A stretch of 9,335 bases of DNA, taken from Caldifarciminota bacterium (GTDB taxonomy: Bacteria > Hydrothermota > Hydrothermia > UBA1063 > CAJXJZ01). Location of the stretch: positions 1 to 9,335 of the forward strand of contig JALVLE010000281.1 in assembly GCA_027033555.1 (NCBI GenBank). Reading direction: 5' to 3'. Below, piece after piece: positions 1 through 6,922 of the stretch (positions are counted from its first letter, which is position 1; each line of letters starts with the position of its first letter). Made by a program: the position numbers and the translations under genes. The notes beneath the pieces are model-generated. The model did no database searches. It saw only the letters and a list, made by a program, of their open reading frames with translations, and had not been told where the DNA came from.

Positions 1-882
1 GGGGCAAGGGTTACAGGCACAGTGAAAAAGATAGTTGACTATGGATTCTTTGTGGAACTGGAACCGGGAGTTGAAGGGCTTGTTCATATATCAGAAATGA
101 AATGGGGAAGCCCTCCTGCTCACCCATCCGAACTGGTAAAAGAAGGCGATAAGGTGGAACTTGTGGTACTAAACGTGGAAGTGGAAAAACAAAGAATATC
201 CCTCGGAATGAAACAGGCACAACCTGACCCATGGTCACTTGTTGATGAAAAATATCCTGTTGGCTCTGTGGTAAAAGGTGTGGTAAAAGACTTCACAGAC
301 TACGGTGCTATAATTGAACTTGAAGAAGGCATTGAGGGATTTTTACACGTGGGTGACATATCCTGGACCCAGAGATTTAAATCACCCCAGGAAGCCCTGA
401 GAAAAGGACAGCGTACCAAGGTAAAAGTACTTAATATTGATAAGAAGGATAGATACATAGAACTCGGAATCAAACAGCTTTATCCCAATCCATGGGAAGA
501 CATTATGAAAAAGATTCCTGTCGGCACAGAACTGCAGGCCACAATTAAAGAGGTGGGACAGAGAGGGGTTCTGGTGGAAGTGGACAGAGGCCTTGAAGGA
601 TTTGTACCTGCTTCACAACTTCAGAAAAGAGGAGACCCAAGGGAAAATTACAAGGAAGGTGAAACACTTAATCTTAAGGTGCTTAAGGTTGAGCCACACA
701 GAAAAAGAGTACTCCTCTCGGAAAAGGATTACTATAGGGCTCAGGAAAAGGTTGATGTGGAAAAGTACAAATCTCAGCCTGCCAGAATTAATCTTGGCGA
801 AATATTGAAGACAGAGCTGGAAAAGTTGAATGAACTTAAGGAGGGAATGAAAGAAGCGGAAGAGAAAGAAAAATCAGAATAA
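1..882 (+). CDS. rpsA: 30S ribosomal protein S1, C-terminal part (5' end outside window)
   Basis: The reading frame is open from base 1, so the gene starts upstream and 293 C-terminal residues are present. S1 binds mRNA on the 30S subunit and helps initiation on messages with weak ribosome-binding sites. Three S1 (OB-fold) repeats are visible at about window residues 1-70, 80-157 and 167-240. Each has the family pattern of a G-x-V strand, a (D)YG-(A/F)-hhEL strand, an EG-hhH/P hS segment and a final K-V-L-N/K-h strand before the next repeat. The repeats are joined by the typical 'P-x-PW' linkers (QPDPW, YPNPW). The third repeat is more divergent (QRGVLVEV instead of YGxxhEL). The tail after about residue 245 is charged, rich in Lys and Glu, and probably unstructured. 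There is no terminator between the TAA stop and mtaB 10 nt downstream, so the two are probably cotranscribed. The number of missing N-terminal repeats cannot be told from here. Confidence 0.93.
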   Translation, partial: GARVTGTVKKIVDYGFFVELEPGVEGLVHISEMKWGSPPAHPSELVKEGDKVELVVLNVEVEKQRISLGMKQAQPDPWSLVDEKYPVGSVVKGVVKDFTDYGAIIELEEGIEGFLHVGDISWTQRFKSPQEALRKGQRTKVKVLNIDKKDRYIELGIKQLYPNPWEDIMKKIPVGTELQATIKEVGQRGVLVEVDRGLEGFVPASQLQKRGDPRENYKEGETLNLKVLKVEPHRKRVLLSEKDYYRAQEKVDVEKYKSQPARINLGEILKTELEKLNELKEGMKEAEEKEKSE

Positions 883-892
883 AAAAAGTATT

Positions 893-2107
893 TTGGAAAG
901 AAAATTCACTATAATAACCTTTGGTTGCAGGCTGAATCAATACCAATCCGAGAAGATTCGTGAAAGGCTTTCGGCCTGCAACCTTTCTTTTACAGAAAAC
1001 CCTGAAGAGGCAGAGCTTATTATAGTAAATGGGTGCGTTGTCACACACAGGGGCGAGAGAGACACTCGCAAAGCAATCAATAAGTATAGTAAAAAAGGTA
1101 AAAAGGTAATTGCTACAGGGTGTTATATTAAACTCCCCTATGTACATCCAGCAAATAATGTTATCTTTAAAGAATTCCATGAATTTTCACGAGACTATGT
1201 AGTAAAAAATACGTCTCTTTTTCAACAGAAAAGGCACAGAACGCTCGTAGGCATCCAGGAAGGATGTGATTTTAGATGCTCTTACTGCATAGTCCCATTT
1301 ACAAGAGGCAAAGCAAGGGACAGAGATCCTGAGGAAATTATGAAAGAGATTAAGGAATATGTAAAAAGTGGTACAAGAGAAATTGTTCTCACAGGCACAG
1401 ATATTGGGAGTTTTGGAAAAACTTCAACAATAAAACTACACAGCTTTATAAGAGATATAAAAGAAAAATTTCCCAAACTTCTAATTCGCCTTTCCTCCAT
1501 ACTACCTCCACATGTAAATAAAGAGATAGTAAGTCTGTTTCGTGAGAATATTCTCATGCCCCACGTACACCTCCCGCTTCAGTCAGGTTCAGATAAAGTT
1601 TTGCGCAGCATGAGAAGACCTTATAAGCTCAAAACTTATTTAAAAGCTTTCTGGGAACTTTATCAATCTCACCCAGATATGGCAATTGGAACCGATATCA
1701 TAGTAGGGTTTCCTACAGAGTCCGAGACTGATTTTAAAGAGACACTTAAAATAGTTGAAGAGCTCCCCTTTGCATATGCGCATATATTTTTGTATTCAAA
1801 GAGGCCCCTTACAGAGGCTTTCAGGTTTAAAGAATTGCCATACAATGTTATAAAGGAAAGAGAGAGAAAGCTGATTGAGCTCATAAACTCAAAAAGAAAA
1901 GAGTTTATACGAAAATTTATTGGTAAGTCACTAACTGGAATTGTTGAATATAACAGAGAAGTAATTAAAGGAACTGCTGCAAACTATATTAAATTTGTAT
2001 CTCCTGCCTCAAAAAACATTAAAGAAGGCGAAATCGTCAAAATAATGATAAAAGGCGAGAAAGATTACAAAGCAGATGCAATTATTTTAAATACTGAGTC
2101 TCAATAG
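893..2107 (+). CDS. mtaB: Radical-SAM tRNA methylthiotransferase, MtaB type (t6A37 to ms2t6A37)
   Basis: The 404-residue protein belongs to the MiaB/RimO/MtaB family, two-cluster enzymes that add a methylthio group. MtaB members act on t6A at position 37 of ANN-decoding tRNAs. The N-terminal UPF0004 domain has the cluster cysteines C12 (FGCRLNQYQ), C48 (VNGCVVTHRGERDTRK) and C77 (ATGCY). The radical-SAM cluster is C125/C129/C132 in GCDFRCSYCIVPFTRGKARDR. A TRAM-like domain follows from about residue 345. The 'NxC-V-V-T-H-R-x-x-RD-(S/T)RK' pattern and GCRLNQYQ favour MtaB over MiaB or RimO. The link between C77 and C125 is shorter than I would expect for MtaB, and the whole protein is slightly short for the family. 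The start is a TTG at 893. It leaves the first motif at residue 11-12, as usual, but no good Shine-Dalgarno precedes it. The last 26 nt overlap panE on the opposite strand. Family assignment is secure; the exact tRNA substrate is inferred. Confidence 0.88.
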   Translation: MERKFTIITFGCRLNQYQSEKIRERLSACNLSFTENPEEAELIIVNGCVVTHRGERDTRKAINKYSKKGKKVIATGCYIKLPYVHPANNVIFKEFHEFSRDYVVKNTSLFQQKRHRTLVGIQEGCDFRCSYCIVPFTRGKARDRDPEEIMKEIKEYVKSGTREIVLTGTDIGSFGKTSTIKLHSFIRDIKEKFPKLLIRLSSILPPHVNKEIVSLFRENILMPHVHLPLQSGSDKVLRSMRRPYKLKTYLKAFWELYQSHPDMAIGTDIIVGFPTESETDFKETLKIVEELPFAYAHIFLYSKRPLTEAFRFKELPYNVIKERERKLIELINSKRKEFIRKFIGKSLTGIVEYNREVIKGTAANYIKFVSPASKNIKEGEIVKIMIKGEKDYKADAIILNTESQ

Positions 2108-3002
2108 CTTTAACCATCAAATATAGATTTTTCACCCCTGGTGCGACAACACCATATTCTTTTGCAATATCAAGAGTATATCCCAGAATATCATCCACTT
2201 CTGTTCTTCTCTTCCATTCAATATCCTGTAACATGGATGACTTATTGTCTGCTGTTTTTTCTATGGTTTTAAATATCAAAGTCTTAAGAATCTTTTTTTC
2301 TTTAAAATTAAGAGCCTCCGCAACGTTTATCACATCTTCTATTAATCCCTTAACTATCTCACTTGCATAGCGATTCCTTATTAATTCTCCATTTTTAATC
2401 TTCAAAATAGCAGTTACCGGGTTAATAACAACGTTCACAAATAATTTTCTGTAAAGTGTTGTAAAAGCATCTTTATTCACCTTTATATCAAAACCTGCAT
2501 GTCTAAAGACTTTTTCCAGTTCCTTTAAATTCGCAACGGGCGAAAATGAAGAAAGGATATTCTCTCCTTTTCCTGTAATTCTGACCTGATTAAGGGAAAA
2601 GGAGAAAGCTGAATCGTAAAGTGACAAAATAAAATGTCTCCGTTCTCCCACTGTTTTTGAAACTTCTACGTGTGGCATTATTCCATTCTGAACAGTAATG
2701 AACCCTGCATGTTCTGGCACAAAATCTTTTACTCCTTTTGCTGCCTCGTTTGCCTGAAAGCTTTTGGTCGCGATTATAACGTAGTCAACATCCAGGGGAT
2801 GTTCCATATGAGCAAACTGATATACTCCGTCACATTTTATAACTTCATGCTTGTTTTTTTCAAAGATAACAATGCCCTCCCTCTCCAGTATGGGGATACG
2901 AATTGGGTTTCTTACGACAAAAAATACATCATTGCCTCTTTTTTTAAGGCGAGCACCCAGCATTGAACCAATTGATCCCTGTCCTACTATCAAAAACTTC
3001 AT
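2082..3002 (-). CDS. panE: 2-dehydropantoate 2-reductase (ketopantoate reductase)
   Basis: The enzyme reduces ketopantoate to pantoate with NADPH, a cytosolic step of pantothenate and CoA synthesis. The 306-residue protein has the N-terminal Rossmann motif G7-Q-G9-S-I-G12. It also has the conserved TK (K80) and QNG (N106) segments, and YRKLFVNVVINP with the catalytic-type lysine K186 followed by NGEL. The C-terminal half has SSMLQDI and RRTEVDDILGY with the conserved acidic residue E268. These segments follow the E. coli enzyme closely. I place the start at the ATG ending at 3002. A GAGGGG Shine-Dalgarno (3008-3013) lies 5 nt upstream of it, and a GTG two codons earlier (3006-3008) would overlap that site. 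It is the last gene of the minus-strand operon, 44 nt after the OmpA-like gene. Its 3' end overlaps the 3' end of mtaB by 26 nt, so no terminator separates them. Confidence 0.93.
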   Translation of the reverse strand: MKFLIVGQGSIGSMLGARLKKRGNDVFFVVRNPIRIPILEREGIVIFEKNKHEVIKCDGVYQFAHMEHPLDVDYVIIATKSFQANEAAKGVKDFVPEHAGFITVQNGIMPHVEVSKTVGERRHFILSLYDSAFSFSLNQVRITGKGENILSSFSPVANLKELEKVFRHAGFDIKVNKDAFTTLYRKLFVNVVINPVTAILKIKNGELIRNRYASEIVKGLIEDVINVAEALNFKEKKILKTLIFKTIEKTADNKSSMLQDIEWKRRTEVDDILGYTLDIAKEYGVVAPGVKNLYLMVKAIETQYLK

Positions 3003-3007
3003 AAACA

Positions 3008-3013
3008 CCCCTC
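3008..3013 (-). promoter_or_regulatory. Shine-Dalgarno that fixes the panE start
   Basis: On the minus strand the sequence reads GAGGGG, 5 nt before the ATG at 3002-3000. It overlaps the first base of an in-frame GTG at 3008-3006, which therefore cannot use it. This decides for the shorter 306-residue product. Confidence 0.75.
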
Positions 3014-3046
3014 AGTGTGTCAATTTCTAAATATTATGAAATCTCT

Positions 3047-3595
3047 CTACCTCACTATTTTTATGTAAACCGAATCCCTCGGTACTCTCTTATCAAGCCT
3101 CGCCCATACTTTGTCTTTACTGAGCCCTAAACCTACAAGAAACTTCTTTATATTGAGAACCCTTCTGGCGGCAAAGGCATTTCTTCTATTTATTATCACT
3201 CTAAGTGAGTCAAAGCTTTTATCTTTTATCTGGTTATAAAATTCGTTTATCAGCACCTTCCCTTTCTTACTTAAAGAGGCGCCTTCGAAAAGGTCTTTTA
3301 TAGAAAAGGCAAAAGATAAAGGTTCTATTTTCTTAATACGCAAAGTATCTATGCTCTGCGTATCCCTGAAAGACACCTGAGAGATTATGAGCTGTGCACT
3401 ATCTGTCTTCATCTTTTTACATTCTCTGTATAGCCTATCTAATCTGTCCTTCACGTCATATTTAAGCTTTAGATTCTCCTCCTCCAGCCTGGAAATGAGT
3501 ATAGTCTTTGGTGTATATATGTATTCATAAAAATAATAACCAAAGGCAAAAATTAGAGCAAGCAAAAAAATGAGGAACCATGTAAAGGTTTTCAT
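3047..3595 (-). CDS. Membrane-anchored protein with divergent OmpA/MotB-like C-terminal domain
   Basis: I do not recognise this 182-residue protein as a named gene. Residues 5-23 form one strong hydrophobic segment after a single Lys (K2), so it is probably a signal anchor with the rest outside the inner membrane. Residues about 35-63 are charged with regular leucines and could be a short coiled coil. Residues about 95-182 resemble the OmpA/MotB peptidoglycan-binding fold. There is an 'F-x-G-A-x-L-S-K-K-G-K' strand-helix start, then a helix ending in FAARRVLNIKKFLVGLGLSKDKV that matches the 'LSxxRAxxVxxYLxxxGhxxxRV' signature. The last strand is DSVYIKIV, where the family has NRRVEIxI. The usual HTD segment with the peptidoglycan-contacting Asp is missing; the chain goes from LRVIIN straight to RRNAF. 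The gene lies 21 nt after pssA and 44 nt before panE on the same strand. No clear Shine-Dalgarno precedes the ATG. The domain call is by eye and its function is unknown. Confidence 0.6.
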   Translation of the reverse strand: MKTFTWFLIFLLALIFAFGYYFYEYIYTPKTILISRLEEENLKLKYDVKDRLDRLYRECKKMKTDSAQLIISQVSFRDTQSIDTLRIKKIEPLSFAFSIKDLFEGASLSKKGKVLINEFYNQIKDKSFDSLRVIINRRNAFAARRVLNIKKFLVGLGLSKDKVWARLDKRVPRDSVYIKIVR

Positions 3596-3616
3596 ATAAA
3601 AATTATAAGGGAAAAG

Positions 3617-4435
3617 CTATGTACCGGCACTCTTTAAACGAAGATACGCTACAAGTGGCCCCAGTAATACATAGGCTACAAAAAACAGGAAAACTGAAAT
3701 TTCCCTGATAATCCATAAAAGCCCGAGTATGGTAAATATGTAAAGGAAATATTGAACCTTTGGTCTATCCCCAAGAATGGTTTGCAAGGCGTGAGGGTAA
3801 GAAATTGTAGATACCATCAAAAAGGCCAGTATTAATGTAAAAAAGGGTAAAGCCCAATAGAGAAATCTATTAAATGTATCTATACTTGTATCAGATAGAA
3901 ACCTGCCAAAGGTTTGATATACAAAGGAGTCTGAATTCACAAGTCCAAGCTGTAAAATTACGAGTGATGCAAGAAATCCCCCTCCTGCTGGTGAAGGGAG
4001 TCCTTTAAAAAACTTATGATACTCTTTTTCTAAAGGTGTCTCCACATTAAAACGAGCAAGTCTTATAATAACAGCCAGAACAAATAGTGTTAGAACTATG
4101 TAAAGCATACGGGAATATACACCCGGAAAACCTATTTCTCTAAAAGAGATATGCGCCCACACAAAGACAAGCACACCTGGGGCAACACCAAAAGAAAGTG
4201 CATCACTTAAAGAATCAAGTTCTGCTCCAAAATTACTCGCCTGCTTCAAAAATCTTGCCACCTCGCCATCAAAGGCGTCAAAAATAATAGCAGCCATTAT
4301 TAACCATGCTGCTTTCTGCAAAAAGTGAGTAGTGGGAATAGTCCCATGGTAAATTGCAAATTTAACACTGTAAAGGACAGAGATAAATCCCAGCATTGCA
4401 TTAATTAGCGTGAAAATTGTTGGGACTACTGGCAC
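3617..4435 (-). CDS. pssA: CDP-diacylglycerol--serine O-phosphatidyltransferase
   Basis: This integral inner-membrane enzyme joins serine to CDP-diacylglycerol to give phosphatidylserine, the substrate of the Psd encoded just upstream. The 272-residue protein carries the CDP-alcohol phosphatidyltransferase signature: D53, D56-G57, A60-R61, G70, D74, D78. Two further segments mark the bacterial PssA branch, RLARFN at 125-130 and FKGLPSPAGGG at 143-153. Several hydrophobic segments follow, including about 110-124 and 195-265, as expected for a multi-pass protein. The GTG start at 4435 lies inside the last codons of psd (10-nt overlap) and has a GGGAGG Shine-Dalgarno at 4444-4449, 8 nt upstream. 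The two genes are therefore probably translationally coupled. Membrane segments were judged by eye. Confidence 0.94.
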   Translation of the reverse strand: MPVVPTIFTLINAMLGFISVLYSVKFAIYHGTIPTTHFLQKAAWLIMAAIIFDAFDGEVARFLKQASNFGAELDSLSDALSFGVAPGVLVFVWAHISFREIGFPGVYSRMLYIVLTLFVLAVIIRLARFNVETPLEKEYHKFFKGLPSPAGGGFLASLVILQLGLVNSDSFVYQTFGRFLSDTSIDTFNRFLYWALPFFTLILAFLMVSTISYPHALQTILGDRPKVQYFLYIFTILGLLWIIREISVFLFFVAYVLLGPLVAYLRLKSAGT

Positions 4436-5103
4436 AGCTTTAACCTCCCAAGTGCAGTTATTCCGGCTTTAACATGCTGTCCTTTTTTCACATATATTTC
4501 CAGTTCTACTTCCTCTGGAATATACACCTCCCCCCTTGATCCGAATTTAACCATTCCAATTTTCTCTCCTGCACTGAGTGTATCACCAACACGAACGGCG
4601 CATACTATTCTCCTCGCAAATACGCCCGCTATCTGCTTAACAACAACAGGAAAACCATACTCGCTTTCAATCACTATTATGTTATTCTCATTTTTTTCAA
4701 GTGATTCCTCTTTTTGAGCATTTAAGAAGCTCCCTTTGTGATATTCAATGTAAACAACCCTGCCATTAACAGGACTTCTCTGAACATGTACATCAAACAT
4801 AGTCATAAATATACTGATTCTTCTGGCTTTTTTCTTAAAATAATAAGGTTCAAAAACAGTGTCTATATGCGTCACAAATCCATCACATGGAGCAAGAATC
4901 TCACATCTTTTGTAGAGAATTTCTCTTTTTGGATCCCTGAAAAAAAACAGAGTGAAAAGAAATCCAATCACTGGAACAACTAAAAAATACTTCAAAAAAG
5001 CAAGACCATCTCTTCTGGAAAGAAACAGTAATACAACGAAAATTCCTATACTGAGAAGTGCTGAGAGGAATATTTCTCTTTTCCCAAAAGGAGTAAACAT
5101 CAC
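4426..5103 (-). CDS. psd: Phosphatidylserine decarboxylase proenzyme
   Basis: The enzyme decarboxylates phosphatidylserine to phosphatidylethanolamine using a pyruvoyl group made by self-cleavage. The 225-residue protein is the short bacterial/archaeal type. Two N-terminal hydrophobic segments (about 11-28 and 40-55) should place it on the inner membrane. The catalytic elements are visible: D74 in APCDGF, H106 in MFDVHVQRSPVNG, and the cleavage site G188-S189 in VKFGSRGEVYIP. Cleavage there would give a beta chain of 188 residues and a 37-residue alpha chain carrying the pyruvoyl. Either a GTG (5103) or the next codon, ATG (5100), could start it; neither has a visible Shine-Dalgarno. It follows the PAP2 gene by 12-15 nt and overlaps pssA by 10 nt. 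The product order is unusual only in that psd precedes pssA in the transcript. Confidence 0.95.
   Translation of the reverse strand: MMFTPFGKREIFLSALLSIGIFVVLLFLSRRDGLAFLKYFLVVPVIGFLFTLFFFRDPKREILYKRCEILAPCDGFVTHIDTVFEPYYFKKKARRISIFMTMFDVHVQRSPVNGRVVYIEYHKGSFLNAQKEESLEKNENNIIVIESEYGFPVVVKQIAGVFARRIVCAVRVGDTLSAGEKIGMVKFGSRGEVYIPEEVELEIYVKKGQHVKAGITALGRLKLCQ
4444..4449 (-). promoter_or_regulatory. Shine-Dalgarno of pssA inside the psd coding region
   Basis: The minus strand reads GGGAGG, 8 nt before the GTG start of pssA and within the last codons of psd. It supports the non-ATG start and the 10-nt overlap between the two genes. Confidence 0.75.
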
Positions 5104-5115
5104 AAAAATTATAAG

Positions 5116-5640
5116 TCAGTTATAGCGATTATCATAAAACTTTATGGTAAAATAGGCAGATAAACCTCCAAGTATATATCCTGCAAGCACATCACTTGTC
5201 CAGTGCCTTCTTAAATATACCCTTGACATGCCAACCGCCACTGCCCACAAATACAGCGGAACTCTGTAGTGTGGATACCTTTCCCCAAAGTAAACTGCTA
5301 TAAAAGAGCTCATTGTAGCATGGCCGGAAGGAAAAGAAGAATTCCAACGAGTCGTAACCCCTTCTGGACGTGCCCTGCCTATAGCATACTTTAACAGCGC
5401 ACATACTCCTGAAGATATTATACCCCCTACTATCGCCTGTTTCTGAAACCTTATTGCCTGAGTATCCGCAAAAAAGGTATAAACTGCAGAATACAATAAA
5501 ATATTTTCTCTATTCCCAGAGTACGTCGCTGCCTGAAAAAATGCATCGGCGAATTTGCCATGAAGAGCATTGGACAGTCCAAACGTAGCAGCAGAATCCC
5601 AGATAAAGAGTGAAAAGGATACGAGAACGTGTATTATCAT
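5116..5640 (-). CDS. PAP2-family membrane phosphatase
   Basis: This 174-residue integral membrane protein has all three PAP2 acid-phosphatase motifs. These are K84-x6-R91-P92 (KYAIGRARP), P104-S-G-H107 (FPSGHATMS) and S139-R140-x5-H146-x3-D150 (SRVYLRRHWTSD). H107 and H146 are the expected catalytic pair. Hydrophobic stretches at about 68-83, 110-118, 127-138 and 151-165 surround the motifs, so the active site probably faces the periplasmic side. Members remove phosphate from phosphatidate, phosphatidylglycerophosphate, lipid pyrophosphates or undecaprenyl pyrophosphate. The setting next to psd and pssA suggests a phospholipid substrate, but undecaprenyl pyrophosphate cannot be excluded. The ATG start overlaps the YggU stop codon (ATGA, 4 nt). 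An AAAGGAGG site (5652-5659) lies 11 nt upstream. Confidence 0.93.
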   Translation of the reverse strand: MIIHVLVSFSLFIWDSAATFGLSNALHGKFADAFFQAATYSGNRENILLYSAVYTFFADTQAIRFQKQAIVGGIISSGVCALLKYAIGRARPEGVTTRWNSSFPSGHATMSSFIAVYFGERYPHYRVPLYLWAVAVGMSRVYLRRHWTSDVLAGYILGGLSAYFTIKFYDNRYN

Positions 5641-5897
5641 AAAGCGGAAAGCCTCCTTTCTATTTCCTCCGATTCAAGGCCTATAACTTCAATAATCTTA
5701 GTCCGCGAAGCATTGCCAACAACAATTTTTATTGAACTTTTTGGCACTCCAAGTGCTTTGCTCAAAAAGTCAATTAGCTCCTTATTGGCTTTTCCTTTCT
5801 CAGGCCTTGCACGTACACTTATCCTAAAAATATTTCCCTCCTTCTTAACCTCTGTTTTTTTACTTCCAGGTTTCACTTTTATAGATATTTTGCCCAT
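5637..5897 (-). CDS. DUF167/YggU family protein
   Basis: This small basic protein (86 residues) has the family pattern from end to end. It begins with KVKPGSKKTEV, continues with (F)RISVRARPEKGKANKELIDFLSKALGVPKSSIKIVVGNASRTKIIEV, and ends in a short helix. The 'P-x-x-G-K-A-N-x-x-L' and 'G-x-x-S-R-x-K' segments (about 32-41 and 61-67) are the diagnostic ones. The family is widespread but its molecular function is not established. The length is normal. The start ATG lies inside the end of nrnA (19-nt overlap), and the stop overlaps the PAP2 start by 4 nt. Production is therefore likely coupled to both neighbours. Confidence 0.9.
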   Translation of the reverse strand: MGKISIKVKPGSKKTEVKKEGNIFRISVRARPEKGKANKELIDFLSKALGVPKSSIKIVVGNASRTKIIEVIGLESEEIERRLSAL

Positions 5898-6847
5898 CTG
5901 TCAAATATCCTCAAAAATTCAGACACTGCCTGCTCCAGTGTGCCCTTTATTGAACATCCGGCTGCATTTTTATGTCCACCTCCTCCCAGCTCTTCACATA
6001 AAAGAGCAAGATCAATTTTCCCTTTTCCTCTTACACTCAATTTCCAAACACCCTTCTCATATTCAATAAAATTAACACCAACTTCAACTCCCTCTATTGA
6101 TATTACATGTCTTACAATACCATCAGTATCTTCCGCACTTGCACCGGTCTCAGAGAAATCCTCATATTTTATATAGGTATAAGCAAGTTTTTCCCAAAAT
6201 TTGAAAGTTAGTCTCTCAAGGGCTCTGACAAGAAGATAATAAAAAGCTTTTCTCTTACGTTCATATACCAAAGACCCGATATCTTCAACACTGGTTATGC
6301 TTGAAAGAAACAAGGCGTCCCTAAAGGCCCAAGGAAAAGAATTGGCGTGCAAAAATGACACTGTGTCTGTAAGAAGCCCGGTATAAAGCATCCTCGCTAT
6401 TTTCTCGTCTATCATATCTTTGTTCCACCTTTTGAGGATCTCAAGGATGAGGGAAACCGTAGCAGGTGCTGTCGTAATCACTAAATCATGCTCTGAATAA
6501 AATTCACCGGTTTTATGATGATCTATCCTTATCACAGGGAGTTCCGGTTTTTCAAAACCAGTTCTTGCAAACTCGCTCGCATCAACAAGAACACACATAT
6601 CCATTCCTTCACAATCAAGCACATTCCTCACCTCGTTAACGCCTTCAAGGAAAGAATATTGATAGGGAACCCCATCTTTTAAAATAGCCACTGTGTTTTT
6701 TCCTATCTTCTTTAAAAAATGATAAAAACCAAGCACACTTCCAACGGCATCTCCATCTGGATGCACATGAGAGATAACAGCGATTCCCCTGGCTCCCTTT
6801 AACATATTCAATAGCCCCAAGATTTTTGAATCCATCTGTTTATTCAT
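5879..6847 (-). CDS. nrnA: DHH-family phosphoesterase, NrnA-like (oligoribonuclease / pAp phosphatase)
   Basis: NrnA-type enzymes degrade short RNA oligomers and dephosphorylate pAp in the cytosol, using two metal ions. With the start at 6847 the protein has 322 residues. The DHH domain shows H27-x3-D31-G-D33-A-x-G-S (HVHPDGDAVGS), D89 (LVDASEFARTG) and D109-H110-H111 (RIDHHKTGEFY). The C-terminal DHHA1 domain ends with the substrate-binding GGGGH at 288-292 (ELGGGGHKNAAGC). The frame stays open 34 codons further upstream (to 6949). I reject that extension because a GGAGG site (6854-6858) lies 6 nt before the ATG at 6847, the conserved domain begins shortly after it, and the extra residues look unrelated. 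It is the first gene of the minus-strand operon and faces the divergent promoter region. A RecJ-like or cyclic-dinucleotide phosphodiesterase role is possible, but the length fits NrnA. Confidence 0.9.
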   Translation of the reverse strand: MNKQMDSKILGLLNMLKGARGIAVISHVHPDGDAVGSVLGFYHFLKKIGKNTVAILKDGVPYQYSFLEGVNEVRNVLDCEGMDMCVLVDASEFARTGFEKPELPVIRIDHHKTGEFYSEHDLVITTAPATVSLILEILKRWNKDMIDEKIARMLYTGLLTDTVSFLHANSFPWAFRDALFLSSITSVEDIGSLVYERKRKAFYYLLVRALERLTFKFWEKLAYTYIKYEDFSETGASAEDTDGIVRHVISIEGVEVGVNFIEYEKGVWKLSVRGKGKIDLALLCEELGGGGHKNAAGCSIKGTLEQAVSEFLRIFDRWAKYL

Positions 6848-6853
6848 TACTGG

Positions 6854-6858
6854 CCTCC
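6854..6858 (-). promoter_or_regulatory. Shine-Dalgarno that fixes the nrnA start
   Basis: The minus strand reads GGAGG, 6 nt before the ATG at 6847-6845. This supports the 322-residue product and makes the open frame from 6848 to 6949 leader rather than coding sequence. Confidence 0.8.
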
Positions 6859-6922
6859 GGTTAGGTAAATATTTTGAAACCACACACGCGAAAACACAAA
6901 AAGTATGCATCACTCTCCCGGA

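Larger units (their letters stand above)
2082..6847 (-). other. Probable seven-gene operon for phospholipid and related housekeeping functions
   Basis: Seven same-strand genes run without room for internal terminators. nrnA and the DUF167 gene overlap by 19 nt, the DUF167 and PAP2 genes by 4 nt, and psd and pssA by 10 nt. PAP2 to psd is 12-15 nt, pssA to the OmpA-like gene 21 nt, and that gene to panE 44 nt. Transcription should begin in 6848-7085. Single-transcript status is inferred from spacing only. Confidence 0.7.

Noticed and set aside
1..882. A polynucleotide phosphorylase or RNase origin for the S1 repeats
   Set aside because: Three tandem S1 repeats with PW linkers and a charged tail, with no nuclease domain in the window, fit ribosomal protein S1 better.
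836..1180. A 114-codon minus-strand open frame across the rpsA-mtaB junction
   Set aside because: It is antisense to conserved S1 tail and MtaB motifs, and has no independent support.
2100..2130. A bidirectional terminator between mtaB and panE
   Set aside because: No GC-rich stem followed by a T run is present; the region is coding for panE.
3003..3013. A small ACAC/GTGT hairpin that could hide the panE Shine-Dalgarno
   Set aside because: The stem is only 4 bp with an 8-nt loop, too weak to call as a regulatory element.
5629..6069. A 146-codon plus-strand open frame across PAP2, DUF167 and nrnA
   Set aside because: It lies antisense to three well-supported, motif-bearing genes and its translation shows no family pattern.
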